This document shows positions 6,807-14,316 of a stretch of DNA of 40,566 nucleotides, piece by piece. Positions within the stretch are counted from its first letter, which is position 1, and every line of letters starts with the position of its first letter. The notes beneath the pieces are model-generated. The model had not been told where the DNA came from. It saw nothing but the letters and a program-made list of their open reading frames with translations, and searched no databases. Origin of the DNA: Actinomycetes bacterium (GTDB taxonomy: Bacteria > Actinomycetota > Thermoleophilia > Solirubrobacterales > Solirubrobacteraceae); contig JAJZWB010000016.1 in NCBI GenBank assembly GCA_021846845.1, positions 1-40,566 on the forward strand, in the 5' to 3' direction. The translations under genes were made by a program, and so were the position numbers.

Positions 6807-8945
6807 ATGCACCGCACACCGAGGGTTATGGCGATCGACGCCGGCGGCACGATGACCGACACGTTCGTCGTGGACGAGGCCGGGGGGTTCGTGGTCGGCA
6901 AGGCGCAGACGACGCCGGCGGACGAGTCGATCGGGTTCATGGACTCCGCGCGCGACGCGCTCGCCCAGTGGGACGCGACACCCGAGAGCGCGTTCGGCGG
7001 GATCGCGTCGGGGATCTTCAGCGGCACGGCGATGCTCAACCGGCTGCTGTCCCGCACCGGTCTGAGGATCGGCGTGATCGTCACCGCCGGGCAGGAGGAC
7101 TACCTGCGGATCGAGCGCGCGATCCAGACGTACCTCGGCTTCTCCTACTCCGACAGGCTCCACATCGCCACGCACCACCACAACCCGCCACTGGTCCCGC
7201 GTGAGCGGATGCGGGGCGTTCGCGGACGGATCGACGTTCTCGGCCGTGAGGTGCTGCCGCTGCGCGAGCAGGACGCCCGCGACGCCGCCGCCGAACTGCT
7301 CGACGCAGGCGTCGAGGGGATCGTCATCTGCCTGCTGTTCTCCTACCGCAACCCGGCGCACGAGCGCCGCGTCGGCGAGATCGTCGCCGAGGAGCGGGCG
7401 CTGCGCTCGCTGGATGGCTCGGTGCCGGTGTTCCTCTCATGTGAGCTGTACCCGATGCGCCGCGATCTGCCTCGGCTCAACTGCACCCTGATCGAGGCCT
7501 ACGCAGCCGAGCCGAGCCGCGCCACCCTGCAGGCGGTTCGCGACAGGACCAAGGAGGCTGGCGCGGGATTCGAGCTGCGCGTGATGGCCTCGCACGGCGG
7601 CACGATCTCGATCGAGGCCAGGGAGCTGGCGCGCACGCTGGTCTCGGGTCCGATCGGCGGCGTGGTCGGCGGAGCGGAGCTCGGTCGGCGAACCGGCCAG
7701 CGCAACGTGCTGTGCACGGACATCGGCGGCACCTCGTTCGACATCGCGCTGATCACGGACGGCCGCTACGACATCACCCCGACCCCCGACATCGCCCGGT
7801 TCGTGCTCAACATGCCGCTGGTCCGGATCGACTCGATCGGAGCCGGCACGGGATCCCTCGTGCGCATCAACCCGAACTCCAACCGGCCGGAGCTTGGACC
7901 TGACTCGGCCGGCGCGAGGATCGGCGTCTGCTGGCCCGAGGGGGGAGTCGAGACCGTCTCGGTCACGGACCTCGATCTCGTGCTGGGCCGGGTGAACCCA
8001 GACTACTTCCTGGGCGGGGAGATCAGGCTCGATCCCGAGCGGGCCCGCCACGAGGTCCGGCGGCAGATCGCCGAACCGCTCGGGCTCGACGTGGCGACAG
8101 CCGCGGCGGGCGTGATCGAGCTGTTCGAGCAGACCCTGCGCCACGAGGCGGTGGGCCGGATCCTCGGCAGGGGCTACTCGCCCGCCGACTACGCGCTGCT
8201 GTGCTATGGCGGAGGGGGCCCGCTGCACGTGGCCGGATACACGGCGGGCGTGAGCTATCGGGACGTGCTCGTCCCCGCCTGGGCCGCGGGCTTCTCCGCC
8301 TACGGGTGCGCATGCGCCGACTTCGAGTACCGCTGCGACCAGACGGTCGACATGCCGCTCCTGCCGTCCTTCGACGATGGCGCGCGAGCCTGGATCGGGG
8401 CGACGATCACGGCGGCGTGGCGCGGGCTGGAGCAGCGCGTCGCGGCCGAGTTCGCGAAGTCCGGGGTGGGAGCCGAACGGGTTCGCTTCTCGCGGATCGC
8501 ACGGATGCAGTACTACGGGCAGCTGAACGACATCGAGATCGTCTCACCGAGCGAATCGCTGGAGACGGCGGCCGACGTCGACGCGCTCATCGCCGCGTTC
8601 GAGGATGCCTACGGCAAGGTGTACGCGCGGTCGGCGCGCTCTCCGGAGCTGGGCTACCTGGTCACCCAGGCCGCGGTGCTCGGCACGACCGAGATCGAGA
8701 AGCCCGTGCTCCCCGAACGACCCGAACGGGGCGGCTCGCCACCGCTGAAGGCCACTCGTGACGTGCACTTCGGCGGGTGCTTTCAGGCGACCGACGTGTA
8801 CGAGCTGAGCGACGTGCAGCCGGGCCATCGGATCTCCGGGCCCGCCATCATCGAATCGGTCGCGACCACGTTCGCGATCCCTCCGGGACGGAGCGCGCGC
8901 CTGGATCGGCACGATATCTTCCACCTGAGCTCGGAGGAGGGCTGA
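6807..8945 (+). CDS. Acetone carboxylase-like beta subunit (hydantoinase A/oxoprolinase family)
   Basis: A 712-residue ATP-hydrolysing subunit. The ATG at 6807 follows AGAGGTGA at good spacing. The N-terminal nucleotide-binding motif is D-A-G-G-T-M-T-D-T-F, and the second ASKHA-type motif is T-D-I-G-G-T-S-F-D. Segments such as SGTAMLNRLL, VPAWAAGFSAYGCACADFEY and MQYYGQLNDIEI match remembered acetone carboxylase AcxA much better than N-methylhydantoinase or 5-oxoprolinase. Length is near the usual 717. In the known enzyme this subunit phosphorylates bicarbonate and the ketone enolate using ATP, feeding the alpha subunit that forms acetoacetate. The partner gene begins four bases after its stop. 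The substrate here could be acetone, acetophenone or another ketone. Confidence 0.88.
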   Translation: MHRTPRVMAIDAGGTMTDTFVVDEAGGFVVGKAQTTPADESIGFMDSARDALAQWDATPESAFGGIASGIFSGTAMLNRLLSRTGLRIGVIVTAGQEDYLRIERAIQTYLGFSYSDRLHIATHHHNPPLVPRERMRGVRGRIDVLGREVLPLREQDARDAAAELLDAGVEGIVICLLFSYRNPAHERRVGEIVAEERALRSLDGSVPVFLSCELYPMRRDLPRLNCTLIEAYAAEPSRATLQAVRDRTKEAGAGFELRVMASHGGTISIEARELARTLVSGPIGGVVGGAELGRRTGQRNVLCTDIGGTSFDIALITDGRYDITPTPDIARFVLNMPLVRIDSIGAGTGSLVRINPNSNRPELGPDSAGARIGVCWPEGGVETVSVTDLDLVLGRVNPDYFLGGEIRLDPERARHEVRRQIAEPLGLDVATAAAGVIELFEQTLRHEAVGRILGRGYSPADYALLCYGGGGPLHVAGYTAGVSYRDVLVPAWAAGFSAYGCACADFEYRCDQTVDMPLLPSFDDGARAWIGATITAAWRGLEQRVAAEFAKSGVGAERVRFSRIARMQYYGQLNDIEIVSPSESLETAADVDALIAAFEDAYGKVYARSARSPELGYLVTQAAVLGTTEIEKPVLPERPERGGSPPLKATRDVHFGGCFQATDVYELSDVQPGHRISGPAIIESVATTFAIPPGRSARLDRHDIFHLSSEEG

Positions 8946-8949
8946 GAGC

Positions 8950-11787
8950 ATGGCCATCGTGGACGCCGCCCGCGAGCCGGAGCCTGACGATCGACGACCG
9001 ATCGGCTGGGGCGGGCGCACCCTGCGCGAGATGCTTGAGGAGTCCGAGCGGCTGCTGGAGCAGACGGGCTCCTACCAGGGGCTCGACGGCGAGCTCGCGC
9101 TCAAGGACGAGGACCCGATCGGCTACGAGAAGCTGTTCGCGCGCCTGCGGGGCGGCCTCGTGTCGGCCCGCGAGACGGCGCTGAACATCTCGGCCTCCCC
9201 GATCGTCCGTGAGCTCGGCGAGCTGTGCTTCGCGCTGTACACGCCGGAGGGCGACTCGATCGCGCTCTCGACGGGGATCATCGTCCACGTCCACACGATG
9301 TCGGACGCGATCAAGTTCATGGTCCGCAACGGGTGGGAGCAGAACCCGCGGATCCGGCCCGGTGACATCTTCGCAAACGACGATCCGGTGATCGGTGACG
9401 TCCACAACGCCGACGTGCAGACCTTCGTCCCGATCTTCGACCCGGGCGGGTCGGGTGAGCTGGTCGCCTGGGCGGGCGGTGTCACTCACGTGCTGGACAT
9501 CGGCGCGTCCACCCCCGGGGGGGTTCCCGTCGGACCGACGAACCGGCTGGAGGACGGCATCGACCTGCCGTGCATGAAGATCGGCGAGGGCGACGAGCTC
9601 GCGCAGTGGCACCTGCTGCGCTGCAGCAAGCGCTCCCGCGCGCCGATGTACTACCTGCTGGACGAGCGGACCCGCCTGGCGGGGTGCCACATGGTCAGAG
9701 ACGCGGTCGAGCGGGTGATCCTGGAGGAGGGCCTGGACCGCTTCAAGCAGTTCTCAAGAGAGGTGATCGAGGACGGTCGCCGCACCTTCAAGGCTCGGAT
9801 CCGCGAGATGACGGTCCCGGGCCGCTACCGCGCGGCGACGTTCATGGACGTGACCTTCGCCGACAAGCAGCAGCTGCCGGCCCGGGCGCGGCGCGACTTC
9901 ATGATGCACGGGCCGTTCGAGGTGCGGATCGGCGGCGACGGAGACTACGCGCTCGACCTGGAGGGGACCTCCGCCTGGGGGTGGCACTCGATGAACTGCA
10001 CCCCGTCGGGGATGCAGGGCGCGATCTGGGTGCAGTTCACCCAGACGCTGATCTGCAACGACAAGGTCAACGACGGAGCCTACCTCGCGCTGCAGACGAA
10101 CTTCCCGGAGGGCACGGTCGCCAACCTCGGCGACGCGGAGGGCTCGACGGGGATCGCCTGGGCGTTCCTGCAACCGGCCTTCACCAGCTTCCCCAGGACC
10201 CTGTCACGGGCACTGCAGGCGCGCGGCTTCATCGAGGAGGTGATCGGCTCCTACTCGGTGTCGGGCAACGTCGTGCAGGGAGGGGGCATCGACCAGTACG
10301 GCAATTCGTCGGCGATCATGAACTTCGAGATCGCGGCTCAGGGCATGGGTGCGATGTACGTGCTCGACGGCACCGACACCGCGGCCGCGATGTTCAACCC
10401 TGAGGGCGACGCCGGTGACGTCGAGATGTGGGAGCTGATCTGCCCGATGGTCTACCTGTCACGGCGCCTGAAGCCGAACACCGCGGGACCGGGACGCCAT
10501 CGCGGCGGCGCGAGCTTCGAGTCGCTGCAGATGGTGTCGGGCACGCCGTTCTGGGAGCTGCAGAACCTCGGGACCTCTCGTGTGTTCAGCGCGCAGGGGC
10601 TGTTCGGTGGCTATCCGGGATCGTGCGCCTACGTGCACAACATCAAGCGCAACGACCTCGCCGCGCGCGCCGCTCGGGGAGACGCCTATCCGGTCGCCGA
10701 CGGCGACTTCGACGCGCCCGCGCTGATGGCGATCGACGGCGATCGCACCTACAAGCAGGACAACTTCACGCTGCTGGAGCCGTTCGCCGACGGCGATCTC
10801 TACCTGTCGGTGATGAAGGGAGCGCCGGGGCTCGGCGACCCTCTCCTGCGCCGGCCCGAGGCGGTGGCCGAGGACGTCGCGGCGGGCCTTCTGGTCGCGC
10901 GCTTCGCCGAGTCGATCCACGGTGTCGTGCTGTCGCGGGACGGAGCGGCCGACTCGGAGGCCACCGAGATCAGGCGCGCCGCGCTCCGCGGCGAGCGGCT
11001 TGACCGGTCCTGCCCCGTACGCGAATGGTGGGCCCGGGAGCGCGAGCGCGTGCTGCGCGGCGAGATCATCGAGCCGGTCCGGATCGCCTACGCGGAGTCG
11101 ATGAAGCTGTCGGCGACGTGGGCGGCCGAGTACCGCGGCTTCTGGGACCTGCCTGAGGACTTCCAGTACCAGGCGCCCACGCCGACGGTTAGGGCGGCCG
11201 CGGCGCAGCCGGGGCGGATCACGCCTGAGGAGTCGGCCGACCGCTTCCTGGCCGCCTCCAGGGTGGCTCGCGTCCCCCCGCCGCGCGTCGCGGGTCACCC
11301 GCTTGAGCCCGAGACGCTCGGGGCGCTGCTCGACGAGCGCCTCCCGCGATCCGAGGTGCTCGCGATCCAGTCCGCCTACAAGGACGCCGGCCGGTTCGAC
11401 ACCTGGCTTGAGGTGCTGCAGGCGCGGGTGCCCTATCCGGATCCGATCGTGCTGCCGGCCGGCGAGGGCCTGAACATCGTCCGCCGGCAGGCCGACGGCG
11501 CGCTCGTGATCCGCTGCGACTGCGGGCACGACTTCTGCCGCCCCGAACGCAACTGGAAGCTTGCGGCCGTGATCCGGGTTCGTGGCGACGAGGGCTCGAT
11601 GCTCGAGATCTACCCGCGATTCGCGCACGCCGACCCCGAGTGGATGGAGCTTCGCGAGTTCCTGTGCCCCTCGTGCGCCCGACTGCTGGAGACCGAGGCG
11701 GTCGCGCCCGGATACCCCGTGGTGCACGACTTCCTCCCCGACCTGGAGGGCTTCTACAGCGGCTGGCTGGGGCGCCCCGTGCCCTGA
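8950..11787 (+). CDS. Acetone carboxylase-like alpha-gamma fusion subunit (hydantoinase B family)
   Basis: A 945-residue protein with GAGGAGGG just upstream of the ATG. Residues about 1-760 are an alpha subunit (AcxB/HyuB family), with the conserved stretch F-A-N-D-D-P-V-I-G-D-V-H-N-A-D (about 141-155) expected to lie near the metal site. After a linker, residues about 783-945 match the whole acetone carboxylase gamma subunit (AcxC). They hold C856-D-C858-G-H860-D-F-C863, then C906-P-S-C909, a zinc-binding set, and end in G-F-Y-S-G-W-L-G-R-P-V-P. In characterised enzymes alpha and gamma are separate genes of an (alpha beta gamma)2 complex; here they are one chain. No separate gamma gene is present nearby, so the enzyme probably has two polypeptides. 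The reaction would be ATP-dependent carboxylation of a ketone. Confidence 0.88.
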   Translation: MAIVDAAREPEPDDRRPIGWGGRTLREMLEESERLLEQTGSYQGLDGELALKDEDPIGYEKLFARLRGGLVSARETALNISASPIVRELGELCFALYTPEGDSIALSTGIIVHVHTMSDAIKFMVRNGWEQNPRIRPGDIFANDDPVIGDVHNADVQTFVPIFDPGGSGELVAWAGGVTHVLDIGASTPGGVPVGPTNRLEDGIDLPCMKIGEGDELAQWHLLRCSKRSRAPMYYLLDERTRLAGCHMVRDAVERVILEEGLDRFKQFSREVIEDGRRTFKARIREMTVPGRYRAATFMDVTFADKQQLPARARRDFMMHGPFEVRIGGDGDYALDLEGTSAWGWHSMNCTPSGMQGAIWVQFTQTLICNDKVNDGAYLALQTNFPEGTVANLGDAEGSTGIAWAFLQPAFTSFPRTLSRALQARGFIEEVIGSYSVSGNVVQGGGIDQYGNSSAIMNFEIAAQGMGAMYVLDGTDTAAAMFNPEGDAGDVEMWELICPMVYLSRRLKPNTAGPGRHRGGASFESLQMVSGTPFWELQNLGTSRVFSAQGLFGGYPGSCAYVHNIKRNDLAARAARGDAYPVADGDFDAPALMAIDGDRTYKQDNFTLLEPFADGDLYLSVMKGAPGLGDPLLRRPEAVAEDVAAGLLVARFAESIHGVVLSRDGAADSEATEIRRAALRGERLDRSCPVREWWARERERVLRGEIIEPVRIAYAESMKLSATWAAEYRGFWDLPEDFQYQAPTPTVRAAAAQPGRITPEESADRFLAASRVARVPPPRVAGHPLEPETLGALLDERLPRSEVLAIQSAYKDAGRFDTWLEVLQARVPYPDPIVLPAGEGLNIVRRQADGALVIRCDCGHDFCRPERNWKLAAVIRVRGDEGSMLEIYPRFAHADPEWMELREFLCPSCARLLETEAVAPGYPVVHDFLPDLEGFYSGWLGRPVP

Positions 11788-11881
11788 TCGCAGCCGGCGC
11801 CCGCGGCCGGGGAGCGGGCGCACGTCGTGGGCACCGCGATCCCACCTCCAGCGGTGCTGCCGGCGACGCCGCCATCCCGCC

Positions 11882-11904
11882 GGCGGTACCGTCACGGTAC
11901 CGCC
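11882..11904. terminator. Inverted repeat between convergent genes, possible bidirectional terminator
   Basis: The arms GGCGGTACCG and CGGTACCGCC are exact reverse complements with a three-base TCA loop. A second small GC hairpin (CCCCGCCGGGG) follows at once. The element lies between the convergent ends of the carboxylase fusion gene and the MFS gene. No U-tract is present, as is common in GC-rich actinobacteria, so terminator function rests on position. Confidence 0.5.
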
Positions 11905-11929
11905 ACCCCGCCGGGGGGAAGAGGATCCC

Positions 11930-13465
11930 TCACACCGGCACGGCGGATCCCGCCGGACGGGGCTCGGCCGCGGTGCCTGGGGCCGCCTCCAGGGCCTCCA
12001 CGGCCCCGGCGCGCGAGCCGCCGCGGATCACCAGCAGGGCGACGATGAACGCCCCCGCCGCGATCGCGGCGCCGACCCGGAACGCGTCGTCGTAACCGCT
12101 CACGAGCGCGCGGCCCGCGAGCTGGTGCGCCGCCGGCGAGAGCGCCCTGGTCCCCGCCAGGCTGGCCGCATGGCCGGCGGATCGCAGCACAGTGCGCGTG
12201 GTCGTGGAGGCGATCGTGACGAGCACGGCGATCCCCAGCGACCCGCCGATCTGCTGGCTGGTGGTCAGCAGCGCTGAGGCGAGCCCCGCCTGGCCGGGTG
12301 CAACCGACGCGACCGCGTTGAGCGTCAGTGGGACGAACGACAGGCCCATCCCGAGGCCGATGGCCAGCAGCGGCCCGAGCACCGAGGGGTAGGGGCTCGT
12401 CGCCGAGACCGAGGACAGCCAGAGCAGGCCACCGGCGATCGCGAGCGGGCCCACGGTCATCGGCGGGCGAGTGCCGACCCTGCCGACGAGGCGCGAGACG
12501 ACCTGGCTGACGGTGCCGACCATGAAGGGCACCGGCAGGAAGGCCACCCCTGTCAGGATCGGGCTGTAGCCCCTGACGTCCTGCAGATACTGCGTCACGA
12601 AGAAGATCAGCGCGAGCATCGCCGCGCCGATCAGGAGCATCGTCGCGTAGCCGCCCGCCCGGTTGCGGTCCGCGAGGATCGAGAGACTCATCAGCGGCGA
12701 GGCGCTGCGCTGCTCGATCACCACGAACGCGGCGATCAGCACCATGGCGGCGGCCAGCGCGGCGATCGTGAGCGGATCGGACCAGCCGACATCGGCGGCC
12801 CGGGCCAGGCCGAACACCAGGAGCGCCACACCGCCGGTCACGGACGCCGCGCCGGGCAGGTCCAGGCGCCCCGGCCGGCCGGGTGTGCCGTCGAGCACCA
12901 GCAGCGCGCCTGCGACGACGAGCGCGCCGATCGGGACGTTGACGAACAGCACCCAGCGCCAGGACGCCAGGTCGGTCAGCGCACCGCCGAGCAGCAGGCC
13001 GAGCGCGCCGCCGGCCCCCGACATCGCCGCGTAGACGGCCATCGCCCGGTTGCGCTCCCCGCCCTCGGGAAACGTGGTGGCGACCAGCGAGAGCGCGGTC
13101 GGCGACGCGATCGCGGCGCCGACCCCCTGCAGAGCGCGGGCGGCGATCAGCCAGGCCTGATCGGCGGCCAGCCCACCGGCCAGGGAGGAGAGGGCGAACA
13201 GCGCGACTCCGGCGACGAACATCCGCCGCCGTCCGTAGAGGTCTCCCGACCGGCCGCCCAGGAGCAGCAGCCCGCCGAAGGTCACGACGTACGCCGTGAT
13301 CACCCATTCCAGGCTGCTTGCCGAGCCGAAGCCCAGCGCTCGCTGGATCGACGGCAGGGCGACGTTCACGACGGTGACGTCGAGCATCACCATCAGCTGC
13401 GCGGCGGAGATGATCGCCAGTGCCAGACCTCTGTGGCGGTGGCGTTGCGGGATGCGTTCGTCCAT
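11930..13465 (-). CDS. DHA2-type MFS multidrug efflux transporter (14 TM)
   Basis: A 511-residue membrane protein of the EmrB/QacA type. The ATG at 13465 follows AAGGAGAG at good spacing. Helix 1 carries A-Q-L-M-V-M-L-D-V-T-V-V-N-V-A-L-P, the family's signature D in helix 1. G-R-S-G-D-L-Y-G-R-R-R-M is the motif-A loop between helices 2 and 3. Length and hydrophobicity fit 14 helices. Such proteins expel dyes, antiseptics and antibiotics by proton antiport. It is divergent from a TetR regulator with shared operator-like sites between them, so it is probably repressed until an efflux substrate binds the regulator. The substrate cannot be told. Confidence 0.9.
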   Translation of the reverse strand: MDERIPQRHRHRGLALAIISAAQLMVMLDVTVVNVALPSIQRALGFGSASSLEWVITAYVVTFGGLLLLGGRSGDLYGRRRMFVAGVALFALSSLAGGLAADQAWLIAARALQGVGAAIASPTALSLVATTFPEGGERNRAMAVYAAMSGAGGALGLLLGGALTDLASWRWVLFVNVPIGALVVAGALLVLDGTPGRPGRLDLPGAASVTGGVALLVFGLARAADVGWSDPLTIAALAAAMVLIAAFVVIEQRSASPLMSLSILADRNRAGGYATMLLIGAAMLALIFFVTQYLQDVRGYSPILTGVAFLPVPFMVGTVSQVVSRLVGRVGTRPPMTVGPLAIAGGLLWLSSVSATSPYPSVLGPLLAIGLGMGLSFVPLTLNAVASVAPGQAGLASALLTTSQQIGGSLGIAVLVTIASTTTRTVLRSAGHAASLAGTRALSPAAHQLAGRALVSGYDDAFRVGAAIAAGAFIVALLVIRGGSRAGAVEALEAAPGTAAEPRPAGSAVPV

Positions 13466-13543
13466 GAGCGCTCTCCTTTTTCAAAAAGCGAGTGGTCGTT
13501 CTATTTGGAGCAGCAAGCGTAGCATGCAAAACGAGCGCTCATT
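13466..13543. promoter_or_regulatory. Cluster of TetR operator-like sites
   Basis: AACGAGCGCTCATT at 13530-13543 is a near-perfect palindrome around GAGCGCTC. AGCGAGTGGTCGTT at 13487-13500 matches it at 10 of 14 positions, 43 bp (about four helical turns) away on the same face. The core GAGCGCTC recurs at 13466-13473, over the MFS start codon. All lie in the divergent region between the MFS pump and the TetR gene, where such repressors bind. The link to this TetR is inferred. Confidence 0.6.
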
Positions 13544-13558
13544 CGCTAATCTCGTGCA

Positions 13559-14218
13559 ATGCCGCGCGTATCCGAGGAGCACCTGGAGGCTCGCCGCCGA
13601 CAGATCCTCGAGGCGGCGCGCCGATGCTTCGTCCTCAACGGGTTCCACGCCACCTCCATGCAGGACGTCATCGACGCCGCCGGGCTGTCAACCGGGGCCG
13701 TCTACCGGTACTTCAGCGGCAAGGACGAGCTGATCACGACGATTGCGGGCGAGGGACTCGGCCAGCTCGCCGCCGCGATCGAGCCGGTGCTCGCCGCCGA
13801 GGACCCCCCGCCCCTGGACGAGGTGCTGGCCCTCGTGCTGGAGCGGATCGAGCGCATCCAGGCGGAGCGCCAGCTGGCCGGCCTGGCCGTCCAGGTGTGG
13901 GCCGAGGCCCTGAGGTCCCCGGTCATGCGCGAGTGGTTCCGGGACTCGATCCGCCGGGTGCGCGGCTGGTTCGAGGACCTGCTCGCGATCCACCAGGCGC
14001 GCGGCGCGATCCAGCCCGGCGAGTCGTGCCGGTCCGCGGCGCAGGTGCTCGCCACGCTCGTGCCTGGCTTCCTGGTGCAGCTCGCACTGCTCGACGACGT
14101 CGACGCCGAGGCGTTCCGCGACGGCCTGCGCACCCTCGGGCTCGGGGGCGGCGTCCGTGCGTGGGAAGCGCCCGCGGAACGAGCCGCGGGCGCGGGGGAT
14201 CCGGGCGCAGCGCCGTAG
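13559..14218 (+). CDS. TetR family transcriptional regulator
   Basis: A 219-residue repressor. The N-terminal domain reads R-R-R-Q-I-L-E-A-A-R-R-C-F, then G-F-H-A-T-S-M-Q-D-V-I-D-A-A-G, then S-T-G-A-V-Y-R-Y-F-S-G-K-D-E-L, the classical TetR helix-turn-helix with its Y-R-Y-F recognition helix. The remaining helical domain should bind the inducer; its family resembles TetR_C domains of actinobacterial efflux repressors. It is divergent from the DHA2 pump and likely represses it and itself. The 3' end, including the stop codon, is copied in a 26-bp direct repeat downstream. Confidence 0.9.
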   Translation: MPRVSEEHLEARRRQILEAARRCFVLNGFHATSMQDVIDAAGLSTGAVYRYFSGKDELITTIAGEGLGQLAAAIEPVLAAEDPPPLDEVLALVLERIERIQAERQLAGLAVQVWAEALRSPVMREWFRDSIRRVRGWFEDLLAIHQARGAIQPGESCRSAAQVLATLVPGFLVQLALLDDVDAEAFRDGLRTLGLGGGVRAWEAPAERAAGAGDPGAAP

Positions 14219-14296
14219 GCGGGCACCCGACGCGGACGGCGCCCCGGCTCGCCCCGGCTCGCCGCGGAGCGTAGGCGGGCACCCGACGCGGACGGC
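14215..14296. repeat. 26-bp direct repeat over the TetR stop codon
   Basis: The 26 bases 14215-14240, which include the TetR stop, recur exactly at 14271-14296 (56-bp period). The shared sequence begins gtaggcgggcacccgacgcg. Between them is a short doublet of gccccggctc. This looks like a local tandem duplication of the gene's end into the convergent intergenic gap. Confidence 0.8.
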
Positions 14297-14316
14297 CCCG
14301 CCGCCGAGCGCCGGGC

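Noticed and set aside
6687-7361. N-terminal extension of the PucR-type regulator to a 669-residue protein
   Set aside because: The extension lies antisense to the start of the carboxylase beta subunit and shows no domain; the regulator's own GGAGG and family-like start are near 6690.
6807-8945. N-methylhydantoinase or 5-oxoprolinase
   Set aside because: The D-A-G-G-T-M-T-D-T start, several internal blocks and the gamma domain on its partner all point to acetone carboxylase.
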